Part shown: one piece after another, positions 41,985 through 52,024 of the stretch
How positions within the stretch are numbered: position 1 is the first letter of the stretch
Layout: each line of letters starts with the position of its first letter
Assembly (NCBI GenBank): GCA_963774415.1
Contig: CAVZEU010000005.1
Location: 62,001 to 126,000, forward strand
Reading direction: 5' to 3'
Length of the DNA: 64,000 bases
Source of the DNA: SZUA-36 sp963774415
GTDB taxonomy: Bacteria > Pseudomonadota > Gammaproteobacteria > Xanthomonadales > SZUA-36
The notes under the pieces: model-generated
Database searches by the model: none
What the model was told of the DNA's origin: nothing
Seen by the model: the letters and a program-made list of their open reading frames with translations, nothing else
Position numbers and translations under genes: made by a program

Positions 41985-42880
41985 CGTGATTCTCCGTTGT
42001 CAGGCTGGCCCGGTTCCCCGGCGTTGGCCACGAATTGCAACGGCTTGTCGCTGTAGACGTGCACGTCACGCTGCGGGAATGCGATCGTAATGCCGTTTTC
42101 CCGGAACAGTTCGTCGATCCTGAAGCGAACGTCGCTGCGAATCTGGCGCAATTGGTAAGTGCCGCTGACGCTGCACCAGAAATAGGCTTCGAAGATCAGC
42201 GCACTGTCGCCGAATTCGTCAAAGACAATGACCGGCGCAGGTGTCGTCTTGATCTCGTCGTGCTCCGCGACGGCCTGGTTCAGCAGCTCTTGCACTTTGC
42301 GCACGGGCGAGCCGTAGGCGACGCCGACCGCAACGGTCGTCCTGATGTCCTTGTCGACCAGCGTCCAGTTGACCAGTATCCGCTCCATCAGGATACTGTT
42401 CGGGACCATGATGTGGACACCGTCGACCCGGCGAATCTGGGTCGAGCGATTACCGATTCTCTCCACCACGCCCTTCGAGCCCTCGATCTCGACAAAATCG
42501 CCTATGCGGACCGGTCTTTCAGACAACAGAATCCAGCCCGAGAGGTAGTTGTTGATGACGTTTTGCGCACCAAAACCAAAACCGATGGCGACCGCGCCCG
42601 AGAGGAACGTGAAGGCCGTCAGCGGCACCTGCAGAAGGCTCAGCGAGGTCAATACGGTGCCGATGACGAACAGGATGAAGAACAGCTTTTGCATTGCCGC
42701 GACGGTGTCCAGGCTCAGACGGGTCTGGCGCATGCGGCGTCCGATCAAGCGGGCAAGCCACGCGCTGACCAATATTCCGATGACGAGCACCAGCAGAGCG
42801 GTTATGAGCAACCCCACCGTCAACACCGCGCCATCCTTGAAGTGAAGCAGGTCCTGGTTCCAGATCTGTTCGAATTCCAT
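41981..42880 (-). CDS. MscS-family mechanosensitive ion channel
   Basis: A 299-residue channel of the small MscS type. Three membrane helices lie near residues 20-40, 65-85 and 88-120. The third carries the pore helix pattern GAVAIGFGFGAQNVINNYLSG. The beta domain follows with PVRIGDFVEIEGSKGVVERIGNRSTQIRR (landmark) and VPNSILMERILVNWT, and then the C-terminal alpha/beta domain. Such channels open under membrane tension to release osmolytes. Length matches E. coli MscS (286 residues). It is first of a two-gene operon with the metal transporter. The tamA gene is divergent, with 127 bases between. Confidence 0.9.
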   Translation of the reverse strand: MEFEQIWNQDLLHFKDGAVLTVGLLITALLVLVIGILVSAWLARLIGRRMRQTRLSLDTVAAMQKLFFILFVIGTVLTSLSLLQVPLTAFTFLSGAVAIGFGFGAQNVINNYLSGWILLSERPVRIGDFVEIEGSKGVVERIGNRSTQIRRVDGVHIMVPNSILMERILVNWTLVDKDIRTTVAVGVAYGSPVRKVQELLNQAVAEHDEIKTTPAPVIVFDEFGDSALIFEAYFWCSVSGTYQLRQIRSDVRFRIDELFRENGITIAFPQRDVHVYSDKPLQFVANAGEPGQPDNGESR

Positions 42881-43007
42881 AAGCGAATACTAACGCATGA
42901 GTGAATGGCCCTGATATTAAATGTCGCGCCTTGATAACTTGCAATTTGCCTGCCAGCCATCAACCTAGTGATGATGAATCGCATGTATTATCACATTTCT
43001 TTCGTAA

Positions 43008-44753
43008 TTGGGACGCTGTGAATTGCCGCGGATACCTTACAGGACTATTGCGGGTGTTGTGCTGGGTATGTCGTGCCTCGTTGCCGCCGCCCGGGCCGAT
43101 GTGACATTTACCGGCCTCAATAGCGAGCAGGAGAAGAACGTCCGCGCGCTCACGGCCATTGCAGCGGCTGCCTGCGACTCCGCGCCCTGGCGCGTCAGGC
43201 GCCTGTTCCGTGACGCGGACGGGCAAATCCGGAAGGCCCTGGAAGCCCTGGGTTACTACGATGTCGAGGTTTCCAAATCGCTGAGCTGGAAGCAGCCCTG
43301 CTGGCACGCGGAATTCAACCTGACGGTGGGTGCGCCGGTGCAGTTGCAAAAGGTCGACATCCGGATCGAGGGGGCGGCGGCCGAGGACAAGTATTTCCTC
43401 GGCCTGATTCGCGCCGGCAGACCGAAGCAGGGCGATGTCCTCGATCACGGCCGCTACGAGCACTACAAGAATACGCTGATGAAGGCCGCCATGGCGCGGG
43501 GTTACTTCGACGCCGTTTTCCGGCGCCACCAGATCGTCGTCGACCGCGACGCCGGGCGGGCCAACCTGACGCTCGTCTTCGACAGCGGGCCGCGCTACGA
43601 GATCGGTGACATTCGTTTCACCCATGGCATCATCCGCGACCGCGTACTGAAGGGTTACAACGACATCAAGCCCGGGGAGCCCTACAACGAAAACCGGGTC
43701 AACGACCTGCTGGCCGCGTTGCGCGGCAGCGGCTACTTTGAATCGGTGCTCCTCAGCACCAAGCCGCTGGACCGCGTGCACAAGCGGGTGCCGCTCACGA
43801 TCGAGCTGACACCCAGCAAGCGCCACGTCTACACGTTCGGTGCCGGCTACGCTTCCGACCTCGGCCCGGTGTTGAAGCTGGGCTTCACCAATCGCCGGCT
43901 CAACGACCGCGGCCACCAGTTCGAGAGCCGCTTGTCCGCCTCCAGGGTGCATTCCGAACTGACGGCGGCCTACCGTTGGCCGCGCAACGACCCGCGTAAG
44001 GAATGGTACACCGTGGCCGCCGGCGCCCAGCATGAGAACACCGACACCAGCAACAGCGACGCCTACAAGCTCGGCCTGAGCCGTACCCAGAGCCTTTCCA
44101 GTTCATGGCTGCAGACACGGTACCTGGACTATGCGCTCGAAGACTTCTCCGTCGCCGGCCAGCGGGGGTCCAGCCGCCTGCTCCTGTTCGGCATCGATTG
44201 GGAATTCGTCGAAGGGCGTGAGCTGAGCCGGGTCCGGCACGGCCGCCGCTTCGATTTCGATATCCGCGGCGCCAGCGACGCCGTGGGTTCGGACACCAGC
44301 TTTCTGCAACTGCGTACCAGTGCCAAGTGGGTACACTCCCTCGGACCGCGCACGCGCCTGCTGAGCCATGCCCGCGCCGGCTACACGATCAAGCAGAAGT
44401 TGCAGTCCCTGCCCGCTTCGGTGCGTTTTTTCACCGGCGGCGACCGCAGCGTCAGGGGCTACGCCTACAATTCCCTGGGCCCGGTGGACGCAAACGGCAA
44501 GGTCGTCGGCGGCTCGCGCTTACTCGAGGGCGGTCTCGAACTGGAGCAGATGGTTTCCGCAGACTGGGCCGTAGCCGCCTTTGCCGACAGCGGCAGCGCT
44601 TTTAGCGGCGCCAACCCCGATTTTTCGACCGGCGTGGGTCTGGGGCTGCGCTGGTACTCGCCGATCGGCCCGGTGCGGCTGGATTTCGCCCATCCGCTCG
44701 ACGGCTCGGGCCGCGATATCCGTCTCCACATCATCTTCGGGCCGGACCTGTGA
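43008..44753 (+). CDS. tamA: TamA, outer-membrane translocation and assembly module protein
   Basis: A 581-residue Omp85-family protein. After a signal peptide (VVLGMSCLVAAARA) there are three POTRA domains in about residues 30-265, for example VQLQKVDIRIEGAAAED and YEIGDIRFTHGIIRDRVLKGY. The barrel follows (about 270-581) with the conserved loop 6 motif region RFFTGGDRSVRGYAYNSLG, and it ends GRDIRLHIIFGPDL. TamA works with TamB in moving proteins or phospholipids to the outer membrane. The start is not certain: the frame opens with TTG codons at 43008 and 43023 and no ATG fits the signal peptide. The stop overlaps the tamB start (GTGA). Confidence 0.9.
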   Translation: MGRCELPRIPYRTIAGVVLGMSCLVAAARADVTFTGLNSEQEKNVRALTAIAAAACDSAPWRVRRLFRDADGQIRKALEALGYYDVEVSKSLSWKQPCWHAEFNLTVGAPVQLQKVDIRIEGAAAEDKYFLGLIRAGRPKQGDVLDHGRYEHYKNTLMKAAMARGYFDAVFRRHQIVVDRDAGRANLTLVFDSGPRYEIGDIRFTHGIIRDRVLKGYNDIKPGEPYNENRVNDLLAALRGSGYFESVLLSTKPLDRVHKRVPLTIELTPSKRHVYTFGAGYASDLGPVLKLGFTNRRLNDRGHQFESRLSASRVHSELTAAYRWPRNDPRKEWYTVAAGAQHENTDTSNSDAYKLGLSRTQSLSSSWLQTRYLDYALEDFSVAGQRGSSRLLLFGIDWEFVEGRELSRVRHGRRFDFDIRGASDAVGSDTSFLQLRTSAKWVHSLGPRTRLLSHARAGYTIKQKLQSLPASVRFFTGGDRSVRGYAYNSLGPVDANGKVVGGSRLLEGGLELEQMVSADWAVAAFADSGSAFSGANPDFSTGVGLGLRWYSPIGPVRLDFAHPLDGSGRDIRLHIIFGPDL

Positions 44754-47700
44754 AGCGCGGACCCACACGCTGGCTATTGCGCGCGCTGGCTGCGCTGCTC
44801 GCCGGCGTCGCCGTACTGGCGCTGGCTGTGTTTATCATTGCCGGCACCGAGACCGGCAGCGGTTGGCTGCTGCAGCGGTTGGCCGAGCGGCTGCCGGGGC
44901 GGCTCGAACTGACGACATGGCACGGCACGCTCTGGCACGGCCTGCAGGTCGCCCGCCTGGAGTACCGGGACGCCTCACAGGAAATTCAAGCCGACGACAT
45001 CGACATTCGCGTTGACTGGGCAGCGCTGGCCGGCGGCCGCCTGCAGTTTTCCCGGCTCGATGCGCGCTCGGTCGTGCGCACCAGCCTGGGTGGCTCCAAT
45101 ACCGCACCGCAACCGCTCGCGGTTACCTTCGAGCCGCTGGCGCTGCCGATCGGCGTCCGGCGAAGCCGGCTCGGTAGCCTGACGCTCATTGCCGGCAACA
45201 CCCGCAATGAACTCTCCGCTATCGATCTCGAGCGGGCGCTGCTCGACGGCCGCCAACTGCGCCTGGCGCAACTGGCGTTGCGCGCGCCGGAGTTCGAACT
45301 TCGGCTGCAGAAGTTTCGTGCGCACCTGGCAAGCCAGGTACCGCTGCAATTTGCGCTGGAGTGGGTGTCCACGAACGGTGCCTGGCGCGGACACGCATCG
45401 GTCCGCGGGTCCCTGGCGCAATTACAGTTCACCCACGAACTCGACAAGCCCTACGCGGTCAACGCGTCCGGCAGCGTGGTCCTGCTCGGACGCGCCGAGC
45501 CCGGCTTCGATATCACCGTTTCCTGGGAAGTTCTGCCGTTCGAGCGCTTCAACCTGCATCGCGGAACGGTGCACCTCAACGGCGTCATTGACGATTACGC
45601 GGCGGACTACCAGGCCACCGCGGAGGTGCCCGAACTGATCACGGCGAAGGTTTCCGGCAAGGCCCGCGGCAACCGCGAATCCCTGCGGAGCTTCGCGGCG
45701 CATCTCGCCAGTCCCGCGGCTAACGCGGACGTGACGGGTTCGGTCTCCTGGGAGGGGCCGTTGGCGCTGGACGCCGATATCCAACTGCACGATGTAGATC
45801 CCGCGCGAATCGACACCCGGTTCGAAGGCAAACTCGAGGCACGCGCGAAGCTCAGCCTGGCCGGTGTTGAACAGGCGAAACTGACCGTCACCTCGGTCAG
45901 CGGCCAGCTCAACTCGAACAGCGTCGAAGCGCACGGTGAGCTGACCGCCGCCAACGGGGCGTATCGTTGTCGTCAATGCAGCATTTCATTGGGAGGAAAC
46001 CAGATTGACCTGGCAGGCGAGGCCAGCGCTGCTGCCATCGGACTGGATTTCACCGTCGACGCACCGCAACTGGGCAGCCTCTGGCCGGATCTGGCCGGCA
46101 GCGTCAAGGCCACAGGCCGCCTGCAGGGGAACCCCGGGAACCCCGTGTTCAACGGTACGCTTACCGGCTCCAATATGCGCTACGCGGACCTGCGGGCTTC
46201 CCGGCTCGAGCTGCAAAGCCAGGGTACCGCCAGCGATAACCGCGATGTCAAGCTGCACATCAGCGGGTTGCAGCAGGACAAGACCGTGTACGGTGATCTC
46301 GATCTGCGGGCCCAAGGCAGTTTCGATGACGCGGACATCGAGGCCAACTGGCAACACAAGGGGCTCAGCGCCAGCATCGCGGGCCATATGGCGCGCGCCG
46401 GCAGCAGGTTTGCCGGCAGCGTCAAGCGGGCACACATACACGAACCCGTCAGCGGAGACTGGAACCTCGAAGCTGCCTTCGATTTTCAACTCGATGGCGA
46501 CAGCTTCAGCGCCAGCCCGCAGCGCTGGACGGGGGCGGGTGGCGAACTCGATCTCGGCCGCCTGCTCATCACCCGGCAGAAGTTGAGGATCGAGGCCCGG
46601 CTCGCAGCTGTGCCATTGCAGACCTTCAACGCGATACTGCCGCCGGCGTATCGCCTGCACGGCACCGCCAACGCCGACATCGATCTGACACGAGAGCGCG
46701 GTCAGTGGTCCGGATTCGCCCACTGGCGCCAGCACGACAGCACCATCACGGTCGCGCCCGCCGCCGGTGAGCCGGCCAAAATTCAGGTATCCCGGGCCCA
46801 GGCGGACGTGGAGTTCAAGGACGGCGGCGCGGAAGCGGAGGTGAAACTCGCTATCGAGCCCGGTGTCAGCGCGGAAGCCACGCTACGCATGCAGCAACTA
46901 TCGCCAGATGCCGCAGTGCACGCAGAACTCCACCTGAGCGGTGCGCAATGGGAGTGGGTTCCGGCCGTCTTGCCGTTCGTCGATCGCTTCGAGGGCAAAC
47001 TCGATGCCGGGCTGAGCGCCGACGGCCGCTTGCCCTCGCCCGCGCTCAGCGGCAACCTCGATTGGCGCGACGGCCGCCTGTTCGTACCCGCACTGAATAC
47101 CGGCTTCGACCATATCAACCTGACCATGATCGGCGCAGCAGACGGCGCCATAAATATCAAGGGCGGTCTCGACGCGGGTAACGGCAAGCTGACGGTGAGC
47201 GGCCGCATCGAGCAATTGCTGCAGCCGCAGCGAACGGTTTCCCTGACCCTCACCGGCAGCGACGCGCGCCTGCTCGACTGGCCTGAATACCGCCTGTGGG
47301 CCAGCCCGGACCTGAAGATTCGGGGAGATGCCTCGGGTTGGACCCTGGCCGGCCACATGCGGGTGCCCCGGGCCGAGGTCCGGGTGCGCAAGTTGCCGGA
47401 ACAGGCGACCCGCCCCTCCGCGGACGTGGTCGTTCGCGGGCAAGCGCCCGAACCCGAGCCGACCCAGCCGTACAGCGGCAAAATTGACCTGACCCTGGGC
47501 GATGCTGTCAGGATCCAGGCTTTCGGCCTGGACAGCGGCGTAACCGGCCAACTGCAACTTGAAATTCCTGCCAGCGGGCCGCTGACGGCCCAGGGCCGGC
47601 TGACCCTGGTTGACGGCGTGTTCAAAGCACTCAAACAGGAATTGAAAATCTCGCGGGGCACATTGACCTTTACCGGTCCGCTCGATAATCCGCTGGTCGA

Positions 47701-48181
47701 CGTGCGTGCCGAGCGCGTCATCGACACCGCAACCGGCCCGGTCACGGCCGGGCTGCAACTGAGCGGCCGGGCGCAAAATATCTCGTCCACCGTGTACTCG
47801 GAGCCGGCCATGTCCGAGGGGGACGCGCTCTCCTACCTGACACTGGGACGCCCGCTGCGCCTGGCCACCAACAGCGAAGGCAACCAGATGGCCAACGCGG
47901 CCGTCGCCCTCGGGCTGGGGCAGGCCGGCAAAATCACCGGACAGATCGGTCGCGATCTGGGACTGGACGAATTGACCGTGGCCGGCGACGGCAACAACGG
48001 CACCGCCCTGATGGCGGGCAAGCACCTGAACCGGAACCTCTATGCCCGCTACACCTATGGTGTCTTCAGCCGCATCGGCACGCTGCTGTTGCGCTACAAG
48101 CTGTCAAAGCACCTGACCCTCGAGGCGGGCGCCGGAGAGGCCCAGAGCTTCGACCTGCTCTACAGCATTGAAAAAGACTGA
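44750..48181 (+). CDS. tamB: TamB, translocation and assembly module inner-membrane protein
   Basis: A 1143-residue AsmA/TamB-type protein. It starts at a GTG that overlaps the tamA stop by 4 bases. One N-terminal membrane anchor (about residues 8-33) is followed by a very long beta-rich periplasmic region and the conserved C-terminal DUF490 domain (about 790-1143), which includes GTLTFTGPLDNPLVDVRAER, YLTLGRPL and NLYARYTYGVFSRIG. It spans the periplasm and probably forms a hydrophobic groove that conducts phospholipid or assists outer-membrane protein assembly with TamA. Length is slightly shorter than E. coli TamB (1259 residues). The DUF389 gene is convergent. Confidence 0.92.
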   Translation: MKRGPTRWLLRALAALLAGVAVLALAVFIIAGTETGSGWLLQRLAERLPGRLELTTWHGTLWHGLQVARLEYRDASQEIQADDIDIRVDWAALAGGRLQFSRLDARSVVRTSLGGSNTAPQPLAVTFEPLALPIGVRRSRLGSLTLIAGNTRNELSAIDLERALLDGRQLRLAQLALRAPEFELRLQKFRAHLASQVPLQFALEWVSTNGAWRGHASVRGSLAQLQFTHELDKPYAVNASGSVVLLGRAEPGFDITVSWEVLPFERFNLHRGTVHLNGVIDDYAADYQATAEVPELITAKVSGKARGNRESLRSFAAHLASPAANADVTGSVSWEGPLALDADIQLHDVDPARIDTRFEGKLEARAKLSLAGVEQAKLTVTSVSGQLNSNSVEAHGELTAANGAYRCRQCSISLGGNQIDLAGEASAAAIGLDFTVDAPQLGSLWPDLAGSVKATGRLQGNPGNPVFNGTLTGSNMRYADLRASRLELQSQGTASDNRDVKLHISGLQQDKTVYGDLDLRAQGSFDDADIEANWQHKGLSASIAGHMARAGSRFAGSVKRAHIHEPVSGDWNLEAAFDFQLDGDSFSASPQRWTGAGGELDLGRLLITRQKLRIEARLAAVPLQTFNAILPPAYRLHGTANADIDLTRERGQWSGFAHWRQHDSTITVAPAAGEPAKIQVSRAQADVEFKDGGAEAEVKLAIEPGVSAEATLRMQQLSPDAAVHAELHLSGAQWEWVPAVLPFVDRFEGKLDAGLSADGRLPSPALSGNLDWRDGRLFVPALNTGFDHINLTMIGAADGAINIKGGLDAGNGKLTVSGRIEQLLQPQRTVSLTLTGSDARLLDWPEYRLWASPDLKIRGDASGWTLAGHMRVPRAEVRVRKLPEQATRPSADVVVRGQAPEPEPTQPYSGKIDLTLGDAVRIQAFGLDSGVTGQLQLEIPASGPLTAQGRLTLVDGVFKALKQELKISRGTLTFTGPLDNPLVDVRAERVIDTATGPVTAGLQLSGRAQNISSTVYSEPAMSEGDALSYLTLGRPLRLATNSEGNQMANAAVALGLGQAGKITGQIGRDLGLDELTVAGDGNNGTALMAGKHLNRNLYARYTYGVFSRIGTLLLRYKLSKHLTLEAGAGEAQSFDLLYSIEKD

Positions 48182-48182
48182 T

Positions 48183-48206
48183 CCGCGCCCCCGTCAGGCG
48201 GCGCGG
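48183..48206. terminator. Convergent hairpin between tamB and the DUF389 gene
   Basis: CCGCGCC (48183-48189) pairs with GGCGCGG (48200-48206) around a 10-base loop that includes the DUF389 stop. There is no strong T run, so it may be a weak or rho-assisted terminator. Confidence 0.4.
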
Positions 48207-49168
48207 GCATAAACCACGAAAACCAGCAGGACCAGCGTCAGGAACCAGCCGACGAGGTAGACCGCCGTGGCCCGCCTGGCCTTTTCTTTTTCCAGCCAGG
48301 TACGCGGATGTATGCCGCGGATCAGAAACACCAGCTTGCTCGCCAGGTTGACGCAGACGACGTTGATAACCAGCAGCAAACCGGCATTGGTTGCGAGTTC
48401 GTAATTCTGGTGACCCAGCATGATGCCGAAGGCCGCTGCCGGCGGCAGCAGGGCGACGGCGACCATGACCCCGACCAGCACGCTGGAGAGCCCCGTCGTC
48501 AGCGACAGCGCGGCAGCGGCGCCCGACGCCAGCGCCAGCGCGATCGAATCGAGCCCTGCATGCGTGCGGGTCAACAGTTCGACACTGTAACTTTCTGGTT
48601 CCCAGAGCAGGCCGACGCCGAACGACAGCACGATCGTCAATGACAGGCCCGCCACGTTGGTCACGATGGCTGTTTTCATCAGCTTGACATCGCCCAGCGC
48701 GGTACCGAGGCTCAGGGCGAGGTTGGGTCCGAGCAGCGGCGCGATGACCATGGCGCCAATGACGACGGCGACGTTGTTTTCGATCAAACCGATTGCCGCC
48801 ACCACGGTCGAGAGCGCCACCAGCAGCAGAAAGTTCAGGTCCAGGCGCGAGTTCTTTTCCACCGTCTCGTAAAGTTCCTCGCGTGCAGCCACCGCCGCAT
48901 CCTCCTGTTTGCGCTCCTCATCATCGGCCTTGGGCAGCGACGTCTCCACCGGCAGAACGACGATGCGGGCCGTGGCGTGGGAGGAAAGTACCTTCTGCAG
49001 CGCGTCCAGCACGGACTGCAGCTTGTCGTCGCTGATCAGCAGGCGCATCTGCAGGACGCCGTCATCGCCCGGGGCACCCGGCCGGAAGTCAAGCGCCCCC
49101 TCGCTGTCGGCAATGGCGGCGACCGTGTCGGTGACGTCCGAACTGGCGACGATCTCGATGTATTTCAA
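48194..49168 (-). CDS. DUF389 family membrane protein
   Basis: A membrane protein of about 324 residues. I place the start at the TTG 49168 because the family begins K-Y-I-E-I and a GGGAG site lies upstream; a GTG at 49216 would add 16 residues. The N-terminal 110 residues are soluble with an ACT-like fold; they are followed by six or seven membrane helices, including NNVAVVIGAMVIAPLLGPN and GVMVAVALLPPAAAFG, the family's signature segments. The function of DUF389 is unknown; it has been suggested to be a transporter. It is convergent with tamB and divergent from the flavin oxidoreductase gene at 49337. Confidence 0.82.
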   Translation of the reverse strand: MKYIEIVASSDVTDTVAAIADSEGALDFRPGAPGDDGVLQMRLLISDDKLQSVLDALQKVLSSHATARIVVLPVETSLPKADDEERKQEDAAVAAREELYETVEKNSRLDLNFLLLVALSTVVAAIGLIENNVAVVIGAMVIAPLLGPNLALSLGTALGDVKLMKTAIVTNVAGLSLTIVLSFGVGLLWEPESYSVELLTRTHAGLDSIALALASGAAAALSLTTGLSSVLVGVMVAVALLPPAAAFGIMLGHQNYELATNAGLLLVINVVCVNLASKLVFLIRGIHPRTWLEKEKARRATAVYLVGWFLTLVLLVFVVYARAA

Positions 49169-49336
49169 AGGCCCGCACTCCCGCTCGCGGCTCTTGGCGC
49201 AACCCCATTTAATCACAAGCCAGCCTTTTCGGTAATAGCCGTCGCGGTAACCGGCCGCCTTCCCATGAGCAGGCGCATGTCTTAAGCTTGCCAGCGGTTA
49301 TAACGATTGCTGTTCACAAACGGGGCAACTGCGAGC

Positions 49337-50344
49337 ATGGCGGTATCTTTTCACGTGGGCATCCTGCCCAACCGGCCCTTGTCCGACTTCGTCGACTGGA
49401 TCGCGATGGCGGATGAACTGGGGTTCGGCGGCGTCTGGGTAGCCGATTCCCAGTCGGTATTCCGCGACGCCTTCATGGCGCTGACGTTGTTCTCCACCTG
49501 CACACGGAAGATGCAACTCGCGACCGGCGTGACCAATATCACCACCCGGCACCCGGCCGTGCTCGCGCACAGCTTCGCAACGCTCGACGAACTCTCGGGC
49601 GGGCGCGCCGTGCTCGGCATCGGCGTGGGTGAAAGCGCGGTGGTCAACATCGGCAAAAAACCCGCCAGGCTGAAGCGCCTGGAAGAAACGATCGCTGTCC
49701 TGAGGGCGTTGCTGGCCGGCAAGACCGCCCGCTACGACGGCGCCGACATCCGGGTCAGCTGGCCGGCGCGGAAGATACCGGTGGTCATCGCCTGCACCGG
49801 ACCCAGATCCCTGCAACTGGCCGGGCGCATTGCCGACGGCGTGCTGTTCCAGGTTGGCTCGGCGCCGGAACTGGTGCGCTATGCCAAGAAGAACATCGCG
49901 CTGGGCGCGGCCCAGGCGGGCCGCGACCCCGGCGAGGTCAAGCTCTACCAGCGCCTTGCCTGCGCTGTCGCCGAAGACCGCGAGCGGGTCCGTGCCGAGG
50001 CCAGGGGCTACGTCTCGGTCGCCGCTGGGACCGTCTATTCCGCGATCCCTAGGGAGGACGTGCCCGCAGCGCTGTGGCAGGACCTGCAGCGGATGAAGGC
50101 AGCCTATGATTATCAGCAGCATGGCCGTATGGACGCGAAACACGCGGACCTGATCACCGACCGCATCCTCGATGCGGTGGCCATCGCCGGTACCCCCGAG
50201 GAAGCCGTGCCCCGCTTTCGCCAGTTGATCGAACTCGGAGTCGAGGATTTCGTGCTGCCGATCGCCACCGGGAACCCCGGCGAGATCATCCGCACCCTGG
50301 CGGCTGAGGTGCTGCCGCAACTTGCAACGCAGCCGGCCGCGTGA
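49337..50344 (+). CDS. LLM-class flavin-dependent oxidoreductase
   Basis: A 335-residue enzyme of the luciferase-like (LLM) superfamily, starting at the ATG 49337. TIM-barrel features include FHVGILPNRPLSDFVDW, ADELGFGGVWVADS, LATGVTNITTRHPAVLA and LSGGRAVLGIGVGESA. The pattern is like the F420-dependent methylenetetrahydromethanopterin-reductase-type branch, but FMN use is equally possible in a proteobacterium. The substrate is unknown. The stop overlaps the start of the next gene (TGATG), so the two were designed to be co-translated; that partner carries a frameshift. A catabolic role fits its neighbours: a TetR regulator, an MBL hydrolase and TonB receptors. Confidence 0.82.
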   Translation: MAVSFHVGILPNRPLSDFVDWIAMADELGFGGVWVADSQSVFRDAFMALTLFSTCTRKMQLATGVTNITTRHPAVLAHSFATLDELSGGRAVLGIGVGESAVVNIGKKPARLKRLEETIAVLRALLAGKTARYDGADIRVSWPARKIPVVIACTGPRSLQLAGRIADGVLFQVGSAPELVRYAKKNIALGAAQAGRDPGEVKLYQRLACAVAEDRERVRAEARGYVSVAAGTVYSAIPREDVPAALWQDLQRMKAAYDYQQHGRMDAKHADLITDRILDAVAIAGTPEEAVPRFRQLIELGVEDFVLPIATGNPGEIIRTLAAEVLPQLATQPAA

Positions 50345-51205
50345 TGGCGGTGCAGGTGAAGATCGGTTTCAAAGCTTTCGACCCGCACGAACTGCTGTGC
50401 CATTTCGTGGCGTTGGAGGCGGGCCTCTACCAACATCACGACATCACCGTGGAACTTTTCGATTTGACCTTTGCCGAGGACATGAGCCTGCCTGAGGACA
50501 TGTGCCAGGTGAGTTGCGGCGCGGCCCTGGCAAGCCGCCCTCAAGGGCAGCCCGCAAAGGGTCGTGTTCGTCGCTGTCGACAAGCCCATGTTCTGGATCT
50601 ACGCGCGTGACCAAGACCCGCTGGAAAAACTCGCCGGCAAGAAAATGGCCACCTACCCGCCCACGGCGCCGCCGCACCATCTCGCCAACATGGTCCTTGG
50701 CAGACACGGCATCGACGCCGGCCGCGACTTGACCTTGCGCGCCGCCCGCGACGATGCGTCCAGGCTCGGTCTCCTGCTCAGCGGCAGCGTCGACGCGGCG
50801 GTGATCAGCTCGGCCGTCGCCCCGGCAAAAATCGAGCGGGCCGGCATCAGGCGCCTGTGCCTGGTGGGTGACGAAATCAGGCTGCCGACCACCGGCCTGG
50901 CGGTGCACGCCGAGTTGCTGCGACGGGAGCCGGGGCAGATCCGGACACTGGTCGCAATCCTGGCCGGGGGGCTGTCGCTGGTGCAACAACAGGACGCGCT
51001 CTGCGCGGCCGTGCTGGAGAAGTACTTCGCCGTTGAGAAGGAATTGAGCGCGGCAACCGCGCGCTATTACCGGGGCTGCTTTACCCGCGATGGCCGCACC
51101 AGCGAAACGATCGCGGCCAATGCCGTCGGCGCCATGGGCCGCTCGCTGGGCCTCGCGCGTGTACCGGCCTGGGACGAAATCTATTCCTTCGGCGGCCTTC
51201 CCTGA
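50344..51205 (+). pseudogene. Frameshifted periplasmic-binding-protein-like (NMT1/SsuA-type) gene
   Basis: The N-terminal part (VKIGFKAFDPHELLCHF and MCQVSCGAALAS) and the C-terminal part (VVFVAVDKPMFWIYARDQ, KMATYPPTAPPHHLANMVL) form one solute-binding-type protein but lie in different frames. The continuity is restored if one C is removed at about 50536, which would read ALAS-ALKGSPQRVVFVAVD. The whole product would be about 286 residues and lacks a signal peptide, so it resembles the cytosolic thiamine-precursor or ABC-substrate-binding-like proteins. It starts at the ATG overlapping the stop of the flavin oxidoreductase gene. A real mutation or a sequencing error are both possible. Confidence 0.7.
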
Positions 51206-51211
51206 CCCGCT

Positions 51212-51871
51212 TCAGGCCTCGAGACCCTCGCGTTTCAGGTAACGGTGAATGGCGAGGCGCGACTCGTCGACGACGCGCTCTTCGTCACCGGCGAGGTACG
51301 GCCGCAATATATCCAGGATCAGGCGGTAGCCGTCGACGATGGAAGGCTCATCCAGCCCCTGGCCCAGGAACTCTCTGGAATTGAGCCAGTTGTCCGAGAT
51401 GATCCACGTACTCTCGACGATCGAATGGATCAGCTTACGGTCACCGCCAAACCGCAATTCCCCGCGGTCGTTCAATTCCATGAAGAAATCTTCCAGCACA
51501 CCCGTGCGCCGCAAGCGGTTGTCGCGGTAACGCCGCATCAGCAGGTCGTCCTTTCTCAGCAACGCCGGCATCTCGCGATAGAAGAAGCGGTACTCCCACG
51601 CCAGCAACACCTGGCGCGAAAACATCTCCGCCAGGTGCTGAATGGTGGGCTGCTGCAAATCCTGGTACCAGGTGTCGTTCATTTCCTCGACGATCAGCTG
51701 GAAGATCGTCTGTATGATTTCCAGCTTGGTGCGAAAATGATAGTGCAGATTGCCCTTGCTGATACCGCACTCTTCGGCGATGCGGTTCGCCGAGACGGCC
51801 GCGGTGCCATGCTTGTTGAAAAGTTGGATAGCAGCCTGAATAATCCGTCTTTGTGTTTCACGCGTGGCCAT
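51212..51871 (-). CDS. TetR family transcriptional regulator
   Basis: A 219-residue regulator. Residues 1-55 form the helix-turn-helix domain, with RRIIQAAIQLFNKHGTAAVS and the recognition helix region ISKGNLHYHFRTKLEII. The rest is a TetR-type ligand domain similar in layout to the PhaD-like protein at 11758-12396 (YRFFYREMPALLRKDDLL corresponds to its YRFLFRNLPDLCD). It is convergent with the frameshifted binding-protein gene and divergent from the MBL hydrolase gene at 52025, 153 bases away, so it probably controls that hydrolase and perhaps the receptor genes beyond. Confidence 0.85.
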   Translation of the reverse strand: MATRETQRRIIQAAIQLFNKHGTAAVSANRIAEECGISKGNLHYHFRTKLEIIQTIFQLIVEEMNDTWYQDLQQPTIQHLAEMFSRQVLLAWEYRFFYREMPALLRKDDLLMRRYRDNRLRRTGVLEDFFMELNDRGELRFGGDRKLIHSIVESTWIISDNWLNSREFLGQGLDEPSIVDGYRLILDILRPYLAGDEERVVDESRLAIHRYLKREGLEA

Positions 51872-52024
51872 GAGTGCTGATAGGGTACCATTATGTCCTC
51901 AGCATCGAAATGTGCCGCTATCACTTCCATCATGACCTGTACTTACATTCAACTTCGCCATTCAGTTTTCAATCCGCAGGCTGGCCGTGGCTGCCGGACG
52001 CGATCATCTCATGGAGGCCGAACT

